Assembly (NCBI GenBank): GCA_002296885.1
Contig: DBIH01000166.1
Location: forward strand, 1 to 20,283
Reading direction: 5' to 3'
DNA: 20,283 nt
Source: Flavobacterium sp. UBA807
GTDB taxonomy: Bacteria; Bacteroidota; Bacteroidia; Flavobacteriales; Flavobacteriaceae
Below, one piece after another: positions 7,380 through 14,613 of this stretch. Each line of letters starts with the position of its first letter. Positions within the stretch are counted from its first letter, which is position 1. The translations under genes were made by a program, and so were the position numbers. The notes under the pieces were generated by a model. It saw nothing but the letters and a program-made list of their open reading frames with translations, was not told the DNA's origin and did not search any database.

Positions 7380-8620
7380 TCTATTGGCATTTTAAAAAAA
7401 CCATTATCAACATCGCCGCTTTTAAATTCTTCCTGTCCAATATCAACAATTTTTAAATTGAGTTTTTTAGCCGGAAAATCCAATAATTTGACCTTAGGAA
7501 CATCGATTGCCAAACCGATTAAATAATTATTGGCTATTAAAATATCTTTTGGAATTCGTATTATCCATGTGTTTATCCCAACAAAATTTATAGCTCTTCT
7601 TTTGATGAAAATTACATTTTCAAATTTATCAAGTAATGAGAAATTCAATCTCAGATTTTCTTCTAAAAAATCGTTTTTCAGTTTTACATGAATAAAAATC
7701 TCCTGATTAGTAAAATATTCTGAAACTAAGTTTTCTTCAGCATCTTTAATGCTAACTTCTAAAATTTGTGTTTTCTTATTTGGACTATCTTCAAAGTGAA
7801 TTTTAGACAATTCATCTTCCTGCAAATTATTTTTCAAATAGTAGGATAATGAGTCCTCTAAATCTCCCGAATGTTTTATTAATCCGTTTTCAAGGACAAT
7901 CCCTTTGGTACACAAATTTTTTACTGCAGCCATATTATGACTCACGAATAAAACTGTTCTTCCCTGTCCTTTACTGATATCACTCATTTTGCCAAGGCAT
8001 TTCTTTTGAAACTCTGCGTCACCTACAGCCAGTACTTCATCAACGATTAGGATTTCACTTTCGAGATGTGCTGCCACTGCAAAAGCCAAACGAACATACA
8101 TTCCTGATGAATATCTTTTTACCGGTGTATCGATATATCTTTCAACACCTGAAAAATCGATTATTTCATCCAGTTTTCGGGTAATCTCTTTTTTGCGCAT
8201 GCCGAGAATGGCACCATTAAGATAGATATTTTCCTTTCCTGATAATTCAGGATGAAAACCTGTTCCCACTTCAAGTAAACTTGCAATTCTGCCTTTAACC
8301 TTTATTTCACCGGTTGTTGGGCTGGTAACTCTGGATAATAACTTGAGTAATGTACTTTTTCCTGCGCCGTTTTTACCAATTATTCCAACTGCCTCCCCTT
8401 GATTTATTTCAAAATTAATATCTTTTAATGACCATACGATATCACTATCGCCTTTAATACTCCTGTCATTTGTTTCACCAATTTTTAGAAAAGGATCATC
8501 TTTACCGAGAATTTTAGTCATCCAAAAACGTTCAATATCGCGTGAAATTGTTCCCGTTCCTATTTGTCCAATCTGATAAGCTTTTGACAAATTTTCGACA
8601 TGTATAATTGGCTTGTTCAT
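7367..8620 (-). CDS. wzt: Polysaccharide ABC exporter ATPase with C-terminal cargo-type domain (Wzt)
   Basis: This 417-residue protein is the ATP-binding subunit of a polysaccharide ABC exporter. The N-terminal nucleotide-binding domain (about 1-250) has Walker A GKNGAGKST (82-90), the polysaccharide-type signature YSSGMYVRLAFAVA (170-183), Walker B ILIVDEVLAVGD (190-201) and the H-loop histidine at 228. The insert between the first strand and Walker A (residues 20-62) is typical of Wzt/TagH relatives. Residues about 260-417 form a separate beta-rich domain of Wzt_C type, which in O9a and Raoultella systems binds the modified non-reducing end of the glycan and couples termination to export. 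Its presence suggests that a chain-terminal modification made in this locus is recognised. It is separated from its partner wzm by a formyltransferase gene, which is unusual. Its end overlaps the GT4 gene by 13 bases. Confidence 0.95.
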   Translation of the reverse strand: MNKPIIHVENLSKAYQIGQIGTGTISRDIERFWMTKILGKDDPFLKIGETNDRSIKGDSDIVWSLKDINFEINQGEAVGIIGKNGAGKSTLLKLLSRVTSPTTGEIKVKGRIASLLEVGTGFHPELSGKENIYLNGAILGMRKKEITRKLDEIIDFSGVERYIDTPVKRYSSGMYVRLAFAVAAHLESEILIVDEVLAVGDAEFQKKCLGKMSDISKGQGRTVLFVSHNMAAVKNLCTKGIVLENGLIKHSGDLEDSLSYYLKNNLQEDELSKIHFEDSPNKKTQILEVSIKDAEENLVSEYFTNQEIFIHVKLKNDFLEENLRLNFSLLDKFENVIFIKRRAINFVGINTWIIRIPKDILIANNYLIGLAIDVPKVKLLDFPAKKLNLKIVDIGQEEFKSGDVDNGFFKMPIEWEK

Positions 8621-8684
8621 TAAATAATATCTACAAAGTTTTTCTCAATTCAATCGATTAAATGTAATAATTCACACTCAAACT

Positions 8685-9431
8685 TTAGTCCTTTTCCGGT
8701 TTTAATTGGATTCCAACGTATATTTTTTTTCCTGTTTTTTCATCAATAAAATAAGCATTGCTATAACTTCCGTGAGTTAAAGCCCTTAATTTATCAATCA
8801 CTTTTCCGACCGTTGTTTCTTCATTTAAATCTAAATGCAGCAGTTGATTAAAGTCCTTTTTGAGATGTAAATTACTTCCCGATTCCGGTTCAAACGCCTG
8901 ATAGGTATTATTAAGTATAGATTCTAAATGTTCATCTAAAAGTTCAATTTCTTTGGCAATGACTTTGTTGTAAAGTGTTTCAGAGGTATCATAAACTTCT
9001 TTATCAACAAAAGCTCTGGCAATAATGTGCCCGTTATCCAGTTGTTCGTCAATTTCGTGAATTGTCGCACCAATTTGGTAATCATTTATAATGGCAAAAA
9101 CTTGTGGATACCATCCTCTGTTGATTGGGTTGTAACCGGGATGAATATTTATACATTTCACTTTGGTGACTAAATCAGGTGGAAAAATTTGTTTGCAATG
9201 AATTGAAAAAACCAAATCGTAATCAGCTATGATTTCATCAATCTGGTTTTGATTTTTCAGATTAAAAACCTTGACCTCTATTCCGTTTGCAACTGTAAAG
9301 CTATCTTTGTCAGTAAAAGGACTTGTTGAAAAAGTGAATTTTGTTGCACTGATTTTTTTCTTTTCAATCAGCGAATAGAATTGCCTGCACAAAGGTAAAT
9401 TGTCAGAAATAATTAATGCGTTTTTAAACAT
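8685..9431 (-). CDS. Sugar N-formyltransferase (dTDP-4-amino-4,6-dideoxyhexose type)
   Basis: This 248-residue protein resembles the sugar N-formyltransferases of O-antigen loci (VioF/FdtF type), which use 10-formyltetrahydrofolate to formylate dTDP-4-amino-4,6-dideoxyglucose or a related sugar. The distinctive block is CINIHPGYNPINRGWYPQVFAI (93-114), followed by GATIHEIDEQLDNGHIIA (121-138). The triad Asn95, His97 and Asp132 is complete. The block differs from the LLPKYRG loop of Fmt and ArnA and marks the nucleotide-sugar subfamily. The C-terminal part (about 180-248) is a small extension; no ankyrin repeat is visible, unlike in some Francisella homologues. With wecE in the same operon, dTDP-Fuc4N is a plausible substrate, giving dTDP-Fuc4NFo; Qui4N would need a different aminotransferase. 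It lies between wzm and wzt with untranslated gaps of about 104 and 64 bases, wider than at other junctions. Confidence 0.87.
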   Translation of the reverse strand: MFKNALIISDNLPLCRQFYSLIEKKKISATKFTFSTSPFTDKDSFTVANGIEVKVFNLKNQNQIDEIIADYDLVFSIHCKQIFPPDLVTKVKCINIHPGYNPINRGWYPQVFAIINDYQIGATIHEIDEQLDNGHIIARAFVDKEVYDTSETLYNKVIAKEIELLDEHLESILNNTYQAFEPESGSNLHLKKDFNQLLHLDLNEETTVGKVIDKLRALTHGSYSNAYFIDEKTGKKIYVGIQLKPEKD

Positions 9432-9446
9432 ATCGAACTATTGTTT

Positions 9447-9536
9447 TTAGAAATTGAAAACACATTGTTTCTTTTGAATGTACAGTTTTTCCATTCTTTC
9501 AACAGAAATTACATTTTTATTGATTGACTTACTCAT
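9447..9536 (-). pseudogene. 29-codon open frame coupled to wzm, resembling a vestigial Wzt N-terminus
   Basis: An ATG at 9536-9534 overlaps the wzm stop (TAATG, one-base overlap) and opens a frame of 29 codons ending in TAA at 9449-9447. The product contains NVISVERMEKLY, which matches the usual start of polysaccharide ABC ATPases (an I-V-E-x-L-x-K-x-Y pattern). The intact Wzt in this window begins PIIHVENLSKAY, so Ile, Val, Glu, Lys and Tyr align. After this motif the frame changes to unrelated residues and stops. Wzm and Wzt genes are commonly adjacent, often with overlapping start and stop, so this looks like the 5' scar of a wzt that once followed wzm directly. DNA similarity to the present wzt start is only partial, so it is not a recent duplication. 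A chance short frame is the alternative. Confidence 0.45.
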
Positions 9537-10402
9537 TAGATTGTATCAACGAAATTTTTCTCTGTCCTGTTAAAAATAACAATTCCGGCAAATAATATTA
9601 TTAAAGTTATTAAAGCTGAACGGCTAAGGCTCCAAAGCGTGAATTCTCCTCTTCCTAAAAAACCATATCGAAATGCCTCAATAATACTTGTCATAGGATT
9701 GTATTCGAGAAACACTTTATATTTTTCGGGAGCGGCACTCAATGGATAAATTATCGTTGTTCCGTACATCAATAATTGTACACCAAAGGTCACTAAGAAT
9801 GTCAAATCCCTATACTTAGTTGTCATGGCAGTTATTATCAATCCCAGTCCGAGTCCGAGCAACGCCATTAAAATAACCAAAACCGGAAATAAAAGAACAC
9901 CATTAGTAACGTGAAAACTCGTTCCTTCAATTGGGAAAAAGTAAAAATATGCCATCATGCAGATCATCAGAAAGAACTGGACGCCAAAGCGAACTAAGTT
10001 ACTAACTACAATACTCAACGGCATGATTAATCTGGGGAAATATACTTTTCCAAAGATGTTTACATTGTCTTTAAAAACGGTACTTGTCTTTGTAAGGCAG
10101 TCTGAAAAATAATTCCATGCAGTTATACCCGTTAGATAGAACAGATATTTTGGCAGACCGTCTGTACTGATTCCTGCTAAGTTTCCAAAAACAAATGAAA
10201 AAACTATCGTTGTGAAAATAGGCTGAATGAAAAACCAAAGCGGTCCTAAGACGGTCTGTTTATAAAAGCTTACAAAATCTCGCTTTACAAACAAAAACAA
10301 TAAATCCCTGTAATGCCAAAGGTCTTTAAATTTTACATCAAAAAGCGAGGTATGTCCTTTAATGACTAAATCCCAATCTTGAGACTGACTATTATTATCC
10401 AT
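9536..10402 (-). CDS. wzm: Polysaccharide ABC exporter permease (Wzm)
   Basis: This 288-residue integral membrane protein is of the ABC-2 permease family used for O-antigen or capsule export. After a cytoplasmic N-terminus with WHYRDLLFLFVKRDFVSFYKQTVLGPLWFFIQP (about 29-61), the family's amphipathic interface helix plus first membrane helix, about six hydrophobic segments follow, including IFTTIVFSFVFGNLAG, LIMPLSIVVSNLVRFGVQFFLMICMMAYFYFF, VLLFPVLVILMALLGLGLGLIITAM and LITLIILFAGIVIF. The YKQTVLGPLW motif is highly characteristic. It pairs with Wzt to move undecaprenyl-linked glycan across the inner membrane. It is the first gene of the leftward block, starting 132-153 bases from the divergent cpsB. 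Its TAA stop shares a base with the ATG of the short Wzt-like frame. Confidence 0.95.
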   Translation of the reverse strand: MDNNSQSQDWDLVIKGHTSLFDVKFKDLWHYRDLLFLFVKRDFVSFYKQTVLGPLWFFIQPIFTTIVFSFVFGNLAGISTDGLPKYLFYLTGITAWNYFSDCLTKTSTVFKDNVNIFGKVYFPRLIMPLSIVVSNLVRFGVQFFLMICMMAYFYFFPIEGTSFHVTNGVLLFPVLVILMALLGLGLGLIITAMTTKYRDLTFLVTFGVQLLMYGTTIIYPLSAAPEKYKVFLEYNPMTSIIEAFRYGFLGRGEFTLWSLSRSALITLIILFAGIVIFNRTEKNFVDTI

Positions 10403-10438
10403 TTATGCTTATTGATTTTTATTTAAATTTAACAAACG

Positions 10439-10466
10439 CAAATATATAAATTAGACGAAGTGCAAA
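10439..10466 (-). promoter_or_regulatory. Candidate Bacteroidota promoter for the wzm operon
   Basis: On the minus strand TATATTTG (10446-10439) is an exact match to the Bacteroidota -7 consensus TAnnTTTG. A TTTG at 10466-10463 could be the -33 element, but the spacing is 16 bases, slightly shorter than the usual range. Transcription would start near 10433, about 30 bases before the wzm ATG. In sequence this is the best candidate between cpsB and wzm. Confidence 0.5.
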
Positions 10467-10504
10467 AAAAGAATTGAATTGATTTATTCGGTATACTGTT
10501 AACA

Positions 10505-10537
10505 TTTGACCAAAATGGTTTTATTTGACTAATTTTG
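10505..10537 (+). promoter_or_regulatory. Candidate Bacteroidota promoter for cpsB
   Basis: On the plus strand TTTG (10505-10508) and TAATTTTG (10530-10537) match the -33 TTTG and -7 TAnnTTTG elements with a 21-base spacer, which is within the range known for Bacteroides and Flavobacterium. Transcription would begin about 5-8 bases after the -7 box, near 10542-10545. This excludes a translation start at the in-frame TTG at 10535, which lies inside the -7 element, and favours the TTG at 10556. Confidence 0.6.
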
Positions 10538-10555
10538 TACACAAAACATATTATT

Positions 10556-11296
10556 TTGATAAGCTTTTTCAGAAAAGAGAAACCCTTTTTAAGAGATTTG
10601 ATTCCGGATAACTTTGTTGACATTCATTCTCACTTATTGCCCGGAATTGATGATGGTGCGACTTCTATGGAAGACAGCATGAATCTTATTAATGGTTTGG
10701 AAGAAATAGGTTTTAAAAAATTTATCACGACTCCACACATTATGGGTGACGTCTGGAAAAACACTCCGGATCTGATAAATGATAAATTATCAACGACAGT
10801 TTCAGAATTAAAAGTTCCAAACATCAATAACCGGTTAAAAGCTGCTGCGGAATACATGATTGATTCCGAGTTTAGTGAACTTTTTAAAAAGAAATCGCTT
10901 CTGACATTAAAAGATAATTACGTGTTGGTTGAGATATCTTACTTAAATCCTCCTATCCAGCTTTATGATATTTTATTTGACTTACAGGTAAATGGTTATC
11001 AGCCTGTTTTAGCACATCCTGAGCGGTATAATTTTTACCACAATTCATTAGATGATTATAAAAAATTAAGAAATGCAGGATGCTTATTTCAACTCAACAT
11101 GTTATCCGCCACAGGTTATTATGGGGAAAGAGTTGCCAAGGCTGCTGATTTATTACTACAAACCGGACTCATCAGTTTTATTGGTTCCGACGTACACCAT
11201 AATCGGCATTTAGAATACATGCACAAAAAAATTGTCTTGAAAAATCATGAACATTTAACCCCTGTCTTTCAAAACAATTCTTTCTTCGATTTTTAG
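10556..11296 (+). CDS. cpsB: PHP-domain protein-tyrosine phosphatase (CpsB/YwqE type)
   Basis: This protein is a manganese-dependent PHP-family tyrosine phosphatase that dephosphorylates BY-kinases such as Wzc. Metal-binding motifs are FVDIHSHLLPGIDDGA near the N-terminus (two His plus two Asp), TPHIMGDVW, LAHPERYNFY and GSDVHHNRHLEYM. The frame has no ATG near its start. It could open at TTG 10535, but that codon lies in the putative -7 box, so TTG 10556 (246 residues, beginning (M)ISFFRKEKPFLRDLIPD) is preferred; the FFxKKPxLxDLIPD segment is conserved in relatives, which argues against a later start. It is the only plus-strand gene, divergent from wzm and convergent with wzc (11-base gap), so kinase and phosphatase are transcribed separately and their 3' ends may overlap. 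Start choice is uncertain; function is well supported. Confidence 0.9.
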   Translation: MISFFRKEKPFLRDLIPDNFVDIHSHLLPGIDDGATSMEDSMNLINGLEEIGFKKFITTPHIMGDVWKNTPDLINDKLSTTVSELKVPNINNRLKAAAEYMIDSEFSELFKKKSLLTLKDNYVLVEISYLNPPIQLYDILFDLQVNGYQPVLAHPERYNFYHNSLDDYKKLRNAGCLFQLNMLSATGYYGERVAKAADLLLQTGLISFIGSDVHHNRHLEYMHKKIVLKNHEHLTPVFQNNSFFDF

Positions 11297-11307
11297 TTTT
11301 TTTCGTT

Positions 11308-13722
11308 TTATCTTTTGAAAAAGGAAATAAACTTTCTCAGTAATGATTTACCAGTTCCAGACTCTGCATCGTAACCGTAGCCATAACCATAAGCATAATT
11401 ATACTTGTAGTTATAACCGTAAGCTGAATAACCTTTGTAGTTAGCCCCTACATTATTGATTACATAAGCCATATTTCTTAACTTACCTTTATCACTTAAG
11501 TTAACCGAGAACTCTAGTATTTTCTTAGGTGTAAAGTCGGATCTCACAACATACAGGGTAGTATCAACCAAATGAGAAATAACGAGTGTATCAGTAACCA
11601 ATAAGGTTGGAGGTGTATCTATTATAATAAAATCATAGTCTTTTTTAGCTTCTGCAATTAATTTTTCCAAACGCCCATTTGACAATAATTCGGCTGGGTT
11701 TGGCGGAATGGTCCCGGATAATATGATATCTAAATTAGGATTGTCTAAACTATTTTTATTTATAGTCGAACGCCAATCCACATTAATATCATGCAAATAG
11801 TCCTGAAGACCCTGCTGAGCTTTTTTAACTTTCAGATAATTATGCAACTGAGGGTTTCTCATATCGGCACCGATTAGCAGTACCTTTTTATTCATTATAG
11901 AAAATGAAATGGATAAATTCAGCGTTGTAAATGTCTTCCCTTCACCTTTTATGGTAGAAGTAATCATTATGGTTTGTGCAATTTTCTCTTTTTGCAGTGG
12001 GAAAATGTACGTCAGGTTTGTTCTTAATATCCTGAATGATTCACCAAGGATTGACCGGTCATTCATGCCGGTTAATTTCTGCTCTGAATTAATATGAGGA
12101 ACTTCGGAAAGAATAATTTTATTTTTCGTTAATTTTAATACATCTTCTTTGGTATGCAATTTATCATCAAGCAGGAAGCCAATATAAATGAATGAAAACG
12201 GAATTAAAAGACCTATAAGAATTGCAGCCAGAAAATAAGTCCCTCTTTTTGGTGAAACCGGGCTACCGCCTGTTGATGCATATTCAACAACTTTGATAGA
12301 TGATGAAGTAATGGCTAAGTTAATCGCTGCTTCTTCTCTTTTTTGCAATAATAACAGATATAATGCTTCTTTAACTGTTTGCTGACGTTCTATTCCTCTT
12401 AAAACTTTCTCGTTATTAGGAATTGCACTAAACTTATCTGTTGATGTCTTTTTTATATAATCGTTCTTAGCAAGAGAAACTTCAAGTTCCTGCTGATATG
12501 CTTTTATCGATTCTATAGTATTTGCTTTAAGGCTCGCTAACTTATTATTTAGGAACTGAATTCCCGGATTATTTGATCCCCCGCTTACGGATAGCTTTTC
12601 ACGCTCTAAAACTGCAGCATTGAATTCAGATATAAGTTGATTGATGCCCGTGTTCGTTAATCCGATATTTGCAGGTAACAAGTTTAATTTCTTATCTGCT
12701 TTTATGGTCTGGTCTAAAACCTTTGCCAATGCAATTTGTGACTCAACCTGAAAGACATCATTTGTAGCATTTGTTTTATCTGCTGTTGCCGAAGTAGCAT
12801 CATTATTAATGAACGTTAATTGGTTATTACGTTTGTAATTCGCTTTATCAGTTTCAACAGAATCTAATTGCTTTTCCAACGACTTAAATCGTTCATTCAC
12901 AAAATTAATTGTTCTTTGGGAAACTAAACGTCGGTCATTCAATCCATCAATATCAAACTGCTTGATAATTTCATTGATTATGACTTCAGATTTATCCGTA
13001 TTTGCACCTACTAAAGAAATAATTAAGATATCCGAGTTCTTGTTAACGTTTGAAATATTCAATCTACCGGCAAGATCTGACACAACTGACCCAACAGATG
13101 CATGAACGATTAAAAACTTTCTTCCGTTTAAAGTATTCAGATTGGTACCAACCTGAAGCGATAGCCTAAATGGAGTTCCGTTTGTGTACTGAACAGTGCC
13201 AAACGGGTATGCTTTAGAAGATGTCCCTGAAGAAGAATTAACTATCCTGTATCCGCCTTTAACAATTTCAATCTCAAATGAGATTGATCTGTCATCCATT
13301 TGTACAGAATTGTCAAGCCAGTCGATAGTAAAAGGTCTTTTTTTCCAAATCTCAACATTATTTAAATATCCAACATTATAATATTGATTATTAAGATTTA
13401 GACTTTTGCAAACCTGTTCCAGAATACGATATGACTTTATGACTTCAATCTCGTTATCCAGATTAACCTTGCCTTTCCCGAACAAAGATGCAGCCGCTGG
13501 GGTATTAGGTAAAATAAAACTGTTCTTGGAATCATCAATAATTTTTACTTTAGCCCTAGATTCGTATTGAGCAATCGTATGATTTAAATAATATTTTACA
13601 GCAAAAAAACAGATTACAGCAGAAATTAAGAAATAATGCCAGTAACGTAAATAAATAAAAATCTGTTCTAAGAAATCAAAAGCGTTGTTGTCTTTTTGAA
13701 GATTATGTTGAGAGTTTTCCAT
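11308..13722 (-). CDS. wzc: Polysaccharide co-polymerase/bacterial tyrosine kinase (Wzc type)
   Basis: This 804-residue inner-membrane protein is of PCP-2a/Wzc type. A short cytoplasmic N-terminus is followed by a hydrophobic segment (about 28-48, WHYFLISAVICFFAVKYYL), a long periplasmic part with the Wzz domain and coiled coils (about 50-490), a second membrane segment (about 494-516) and a cytoplasmic BY-kinase domain. Walker A is TSTIKGEGKTFTT (about 586-598), Walker A' is VLLIGADMRNP (about 612-622, with Gly in place of the first Asp of the usual hhhDxD), and Walker B is FIIIDTPP (about 697-704). The tail carries 11 tyrosines between residues 762 and 784, every second residue from 768, then a basic end SLLRKFISFFKR. 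It regulates chain length and export together with Wza; cpsB encodes its likely phosphatase. It starts seven bases after wza. Confidence 0.95.
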   Translation of the reverse strand: MENSQHNLQKDNNAFDFLEQIFIYLRYWHYFLISAVICFFAVKYYLNHTIAQYESRAKVKIIDDSKNSFILPNTPAAASLFGKGKVNLDNEIEVIKSYRILEQVCKSLNLNNQYYNVGYLNNVEIWKKRPFTIDWLDNSVQMDDRSISFEIEIVKGGYRIVNSSSGTSSKAYPFGTVQYTNGTPFRLSLQVGTNLNTLNGRKFLIVHASVGSVVSDLAGRLNISNVNKNSDILIISLVGANTDKSEVIINEIIKQFDIDGLNDRRLVSQRTINFVNERFKSLEKQLDSVETDKANYKRNNQLTFINNDATSATADKTNATNDVFQVESQIALAKVLDQTIKADKKLNLLPANIGLTNTGINQLISEFNAAVLEREKLSVSGGSNNPGIQFLNNKLASLKANTIESIKAYQQELEVSLAKNDYIKKTSTDKFSAIPNNEKVLRGIERQQTVKEALYLLLLQKREEAAINLAITSSSIKVVEYASTGGSPVSPKRGTYFLAAILIGLLIPFSFIYIGFLLDDKLHTKEDVLKLTKNKIILSEVPHINSEQKLTGMNDRSILGESFRILRTNLTYIFPLQKEKIAQTIMITSTIKGEGKTFTTLNLSISFSIMNKKVLLIGADMRNPQLHNYLKVKKAQQGLQDYLHDINVDWRSTINKNSLDNPNLDIILSGTIPPNPAELLSNGRLEKLIAEAKKDYDFIIIDTPPTLLVTDTLVISHLVDTTLYVVRSDFTPKKILEFSVNLSDKGKLRNMAYVINNVGANYKGYSAYGYNYKYNYAYGYGYGYDAESGTGKSLLRKFISFFKR

Positions 13723-13728
13723 TAAAAT

Positions 13729-14481
13729 TTATTTTACTAATAAAAAGACTGTTAACCCAAATGTTAATACGCTAAGTATTCCTCCAATGTTGCTCAAATA
13801 ACCAGAAGTCATGATTTTAGGTCCATTAGGATTTACAATGATAACATCATTTTGTTTAACATAATAATACTGGCTTGTAAACCAACTTGAAGATGTTAAA
13901 TCCAGTTTAATATAAGTTCTTACTCCGTTACTTTCCCTGATTAATAAAACATCAGATCGTTTTCCGTTTATTGTTAAATCACCTGCATAACCAATAGCCT
14001 GATTAAGTGAAATGTTCTGTTCGCTGAAACTATAGGTTCCCGGATTTCTAACTTCCCCTAAAACTGTTACTTTACTATTAATCACCATTACATTAACATT
14101 GGCATCCTTAATATACCCATTGTCATTAAGCATTTTGACAAGTAAGTCCTGCAATTCATTTGTACTTAAGCCAACAACTTTTATAGTTCCCAAAATGGGA
14201 AGAACAATCGTTCCATCCTGAGAAACTAAATACCCCTGAACTACATCATTCTTTGAACTCAACGAAGTAGTTATTTCCATGTTGAATGGTTTTGCAGATT
14301 CCGGAATTAAAGCGTCTATTTTTACTCTTAAAATATCATTGATCTGGATTTGACTTGGAGCATATACTACACTGCTCTGGGTATTGTTTTTGATATCCTG
14401 ATAATAAAGAATATCTTTTTTACTGGCGCATGATAGAATCGTCACAGATGCAATAAGGAGAAAAAGTATTTTTTTAAACAT
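13729..14481 (-). CDS. wza: Polysaccharide export lipoprotein (Wza/OPX type)
   Basis: This 250-residue outer-membrane polysaccharide export protein has a lipoprotein signal peptide, FLLIASVTILSC, with lipobox LSC and lipidated Cys18. The poly-export domain covers roughly residues 40-125 (INDILRVKIDALIPESAKPF...YLVSQDGTIVLPILGTIKVVGLS). A single SLBB-like domain follows (VTVLGEVRNPGTYSF, about 135-215), and a hydrophobic C-terminal segment, GGILSVLTFGLTVFLLVK, forms the probable outer-membrane helix. It is shorter than E. coli Wza (about 380 residues), as is normal in Bacteroidota. It would form a ring with Wzc. It is preceded by a 132-base gap from the dehydratase gene, wider than the other right-block gaps, so a secondary promoter may serve wza-wzc. 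Confidence 0.94.
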   Translation of the reverse strand: MFKKILFLLIASVTILSCASKKDILYYQDIKNNTQSSVVYAPSQIQINDILRVKIDALIPESAKPFNMEITTSLSSKNDVVQGYLVSQDGTIVLPILGTIKVVGLSTNELQDLLVKMLNDNGYIKDANVNVMVINSKVTVLGEVRNPGTYSFSEQNISLNQAIGYAGDLTINGKRSDVLLIRESNGVRTYIKLDLTSSSWFTSQYYYVKQNDVIIVNPNGPKIMTSGYLSNIGGILSVLTFGLTVFLLVK

Positions 14482-14511
14482 ATATAGTTTCTTAAATTTA
14501 TTATTAAATTA

Positions 14512-14529
14512 CAAAGCGTAAGAGCTTTG
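14512..14529 (-). other. Small hairpin in the wza leader
   Basis: CAAAGC and GCTTTG form a perfect six-base inverted repeat with a six-base loop between the wza start and the candidate -7 box. No run of T follows on either strand, so it is not a normal terminator. In such AT-rich DNA a repeat this short could be chance. Confidence 0.25.
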
Positions 14530-14543
14530 ATTAATAGGAAATG

Positions 14544-14551
14544 CAAATCTA
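14544..14551 (-). promoter_or_regulatory. Possible internal promoter -7 element upstream of wza
   Basis: TAGATTTG on the minus strand matches the Bacteroidota -7 consensus TAnnTTTG and lies about 63 bases before the wza ATG. No good TTG is found 17-23 bases upstream, so only half of a promoter is visible. It lies in the only sizeable gap of the right block. Confidence 0.35.
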
Positions 14552-14613
14552 CAATTTGATTTTATATTTTTATAAGTTTGAAAGATTTAAATTAAACAAA
14601 CAGCAGTATTATA

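Noticed and set aside
10429..10623. 64-codon minus-strand open frame between cpsB and wzm
   Set aside because: It is antisense to the cpsB start and crosses both candidate promoters; the product shows no family resemblance.
11297..11307. Bidirectional terminator between cpsB and wzc
   Set aside because: The 11-base gap is T-rich, but no stem with reasonable pairing could be found there or in the flanking codons.
11370..11440. Tandem repeat that might be a CRISPR or minisatellite
   Set aside because: Units are codon-sized, degenerate and without spacers; they encode the tyrosine tail of Wzc.
14512..14529. Hairpin before wza considered as a terminator for the dehydratase gene
   Set aside because: The stem is only six base pairs, no T run follows on the minus strand, and it lies downstream of a promoter-like box, so it is listed only as a weak leader hairpin.
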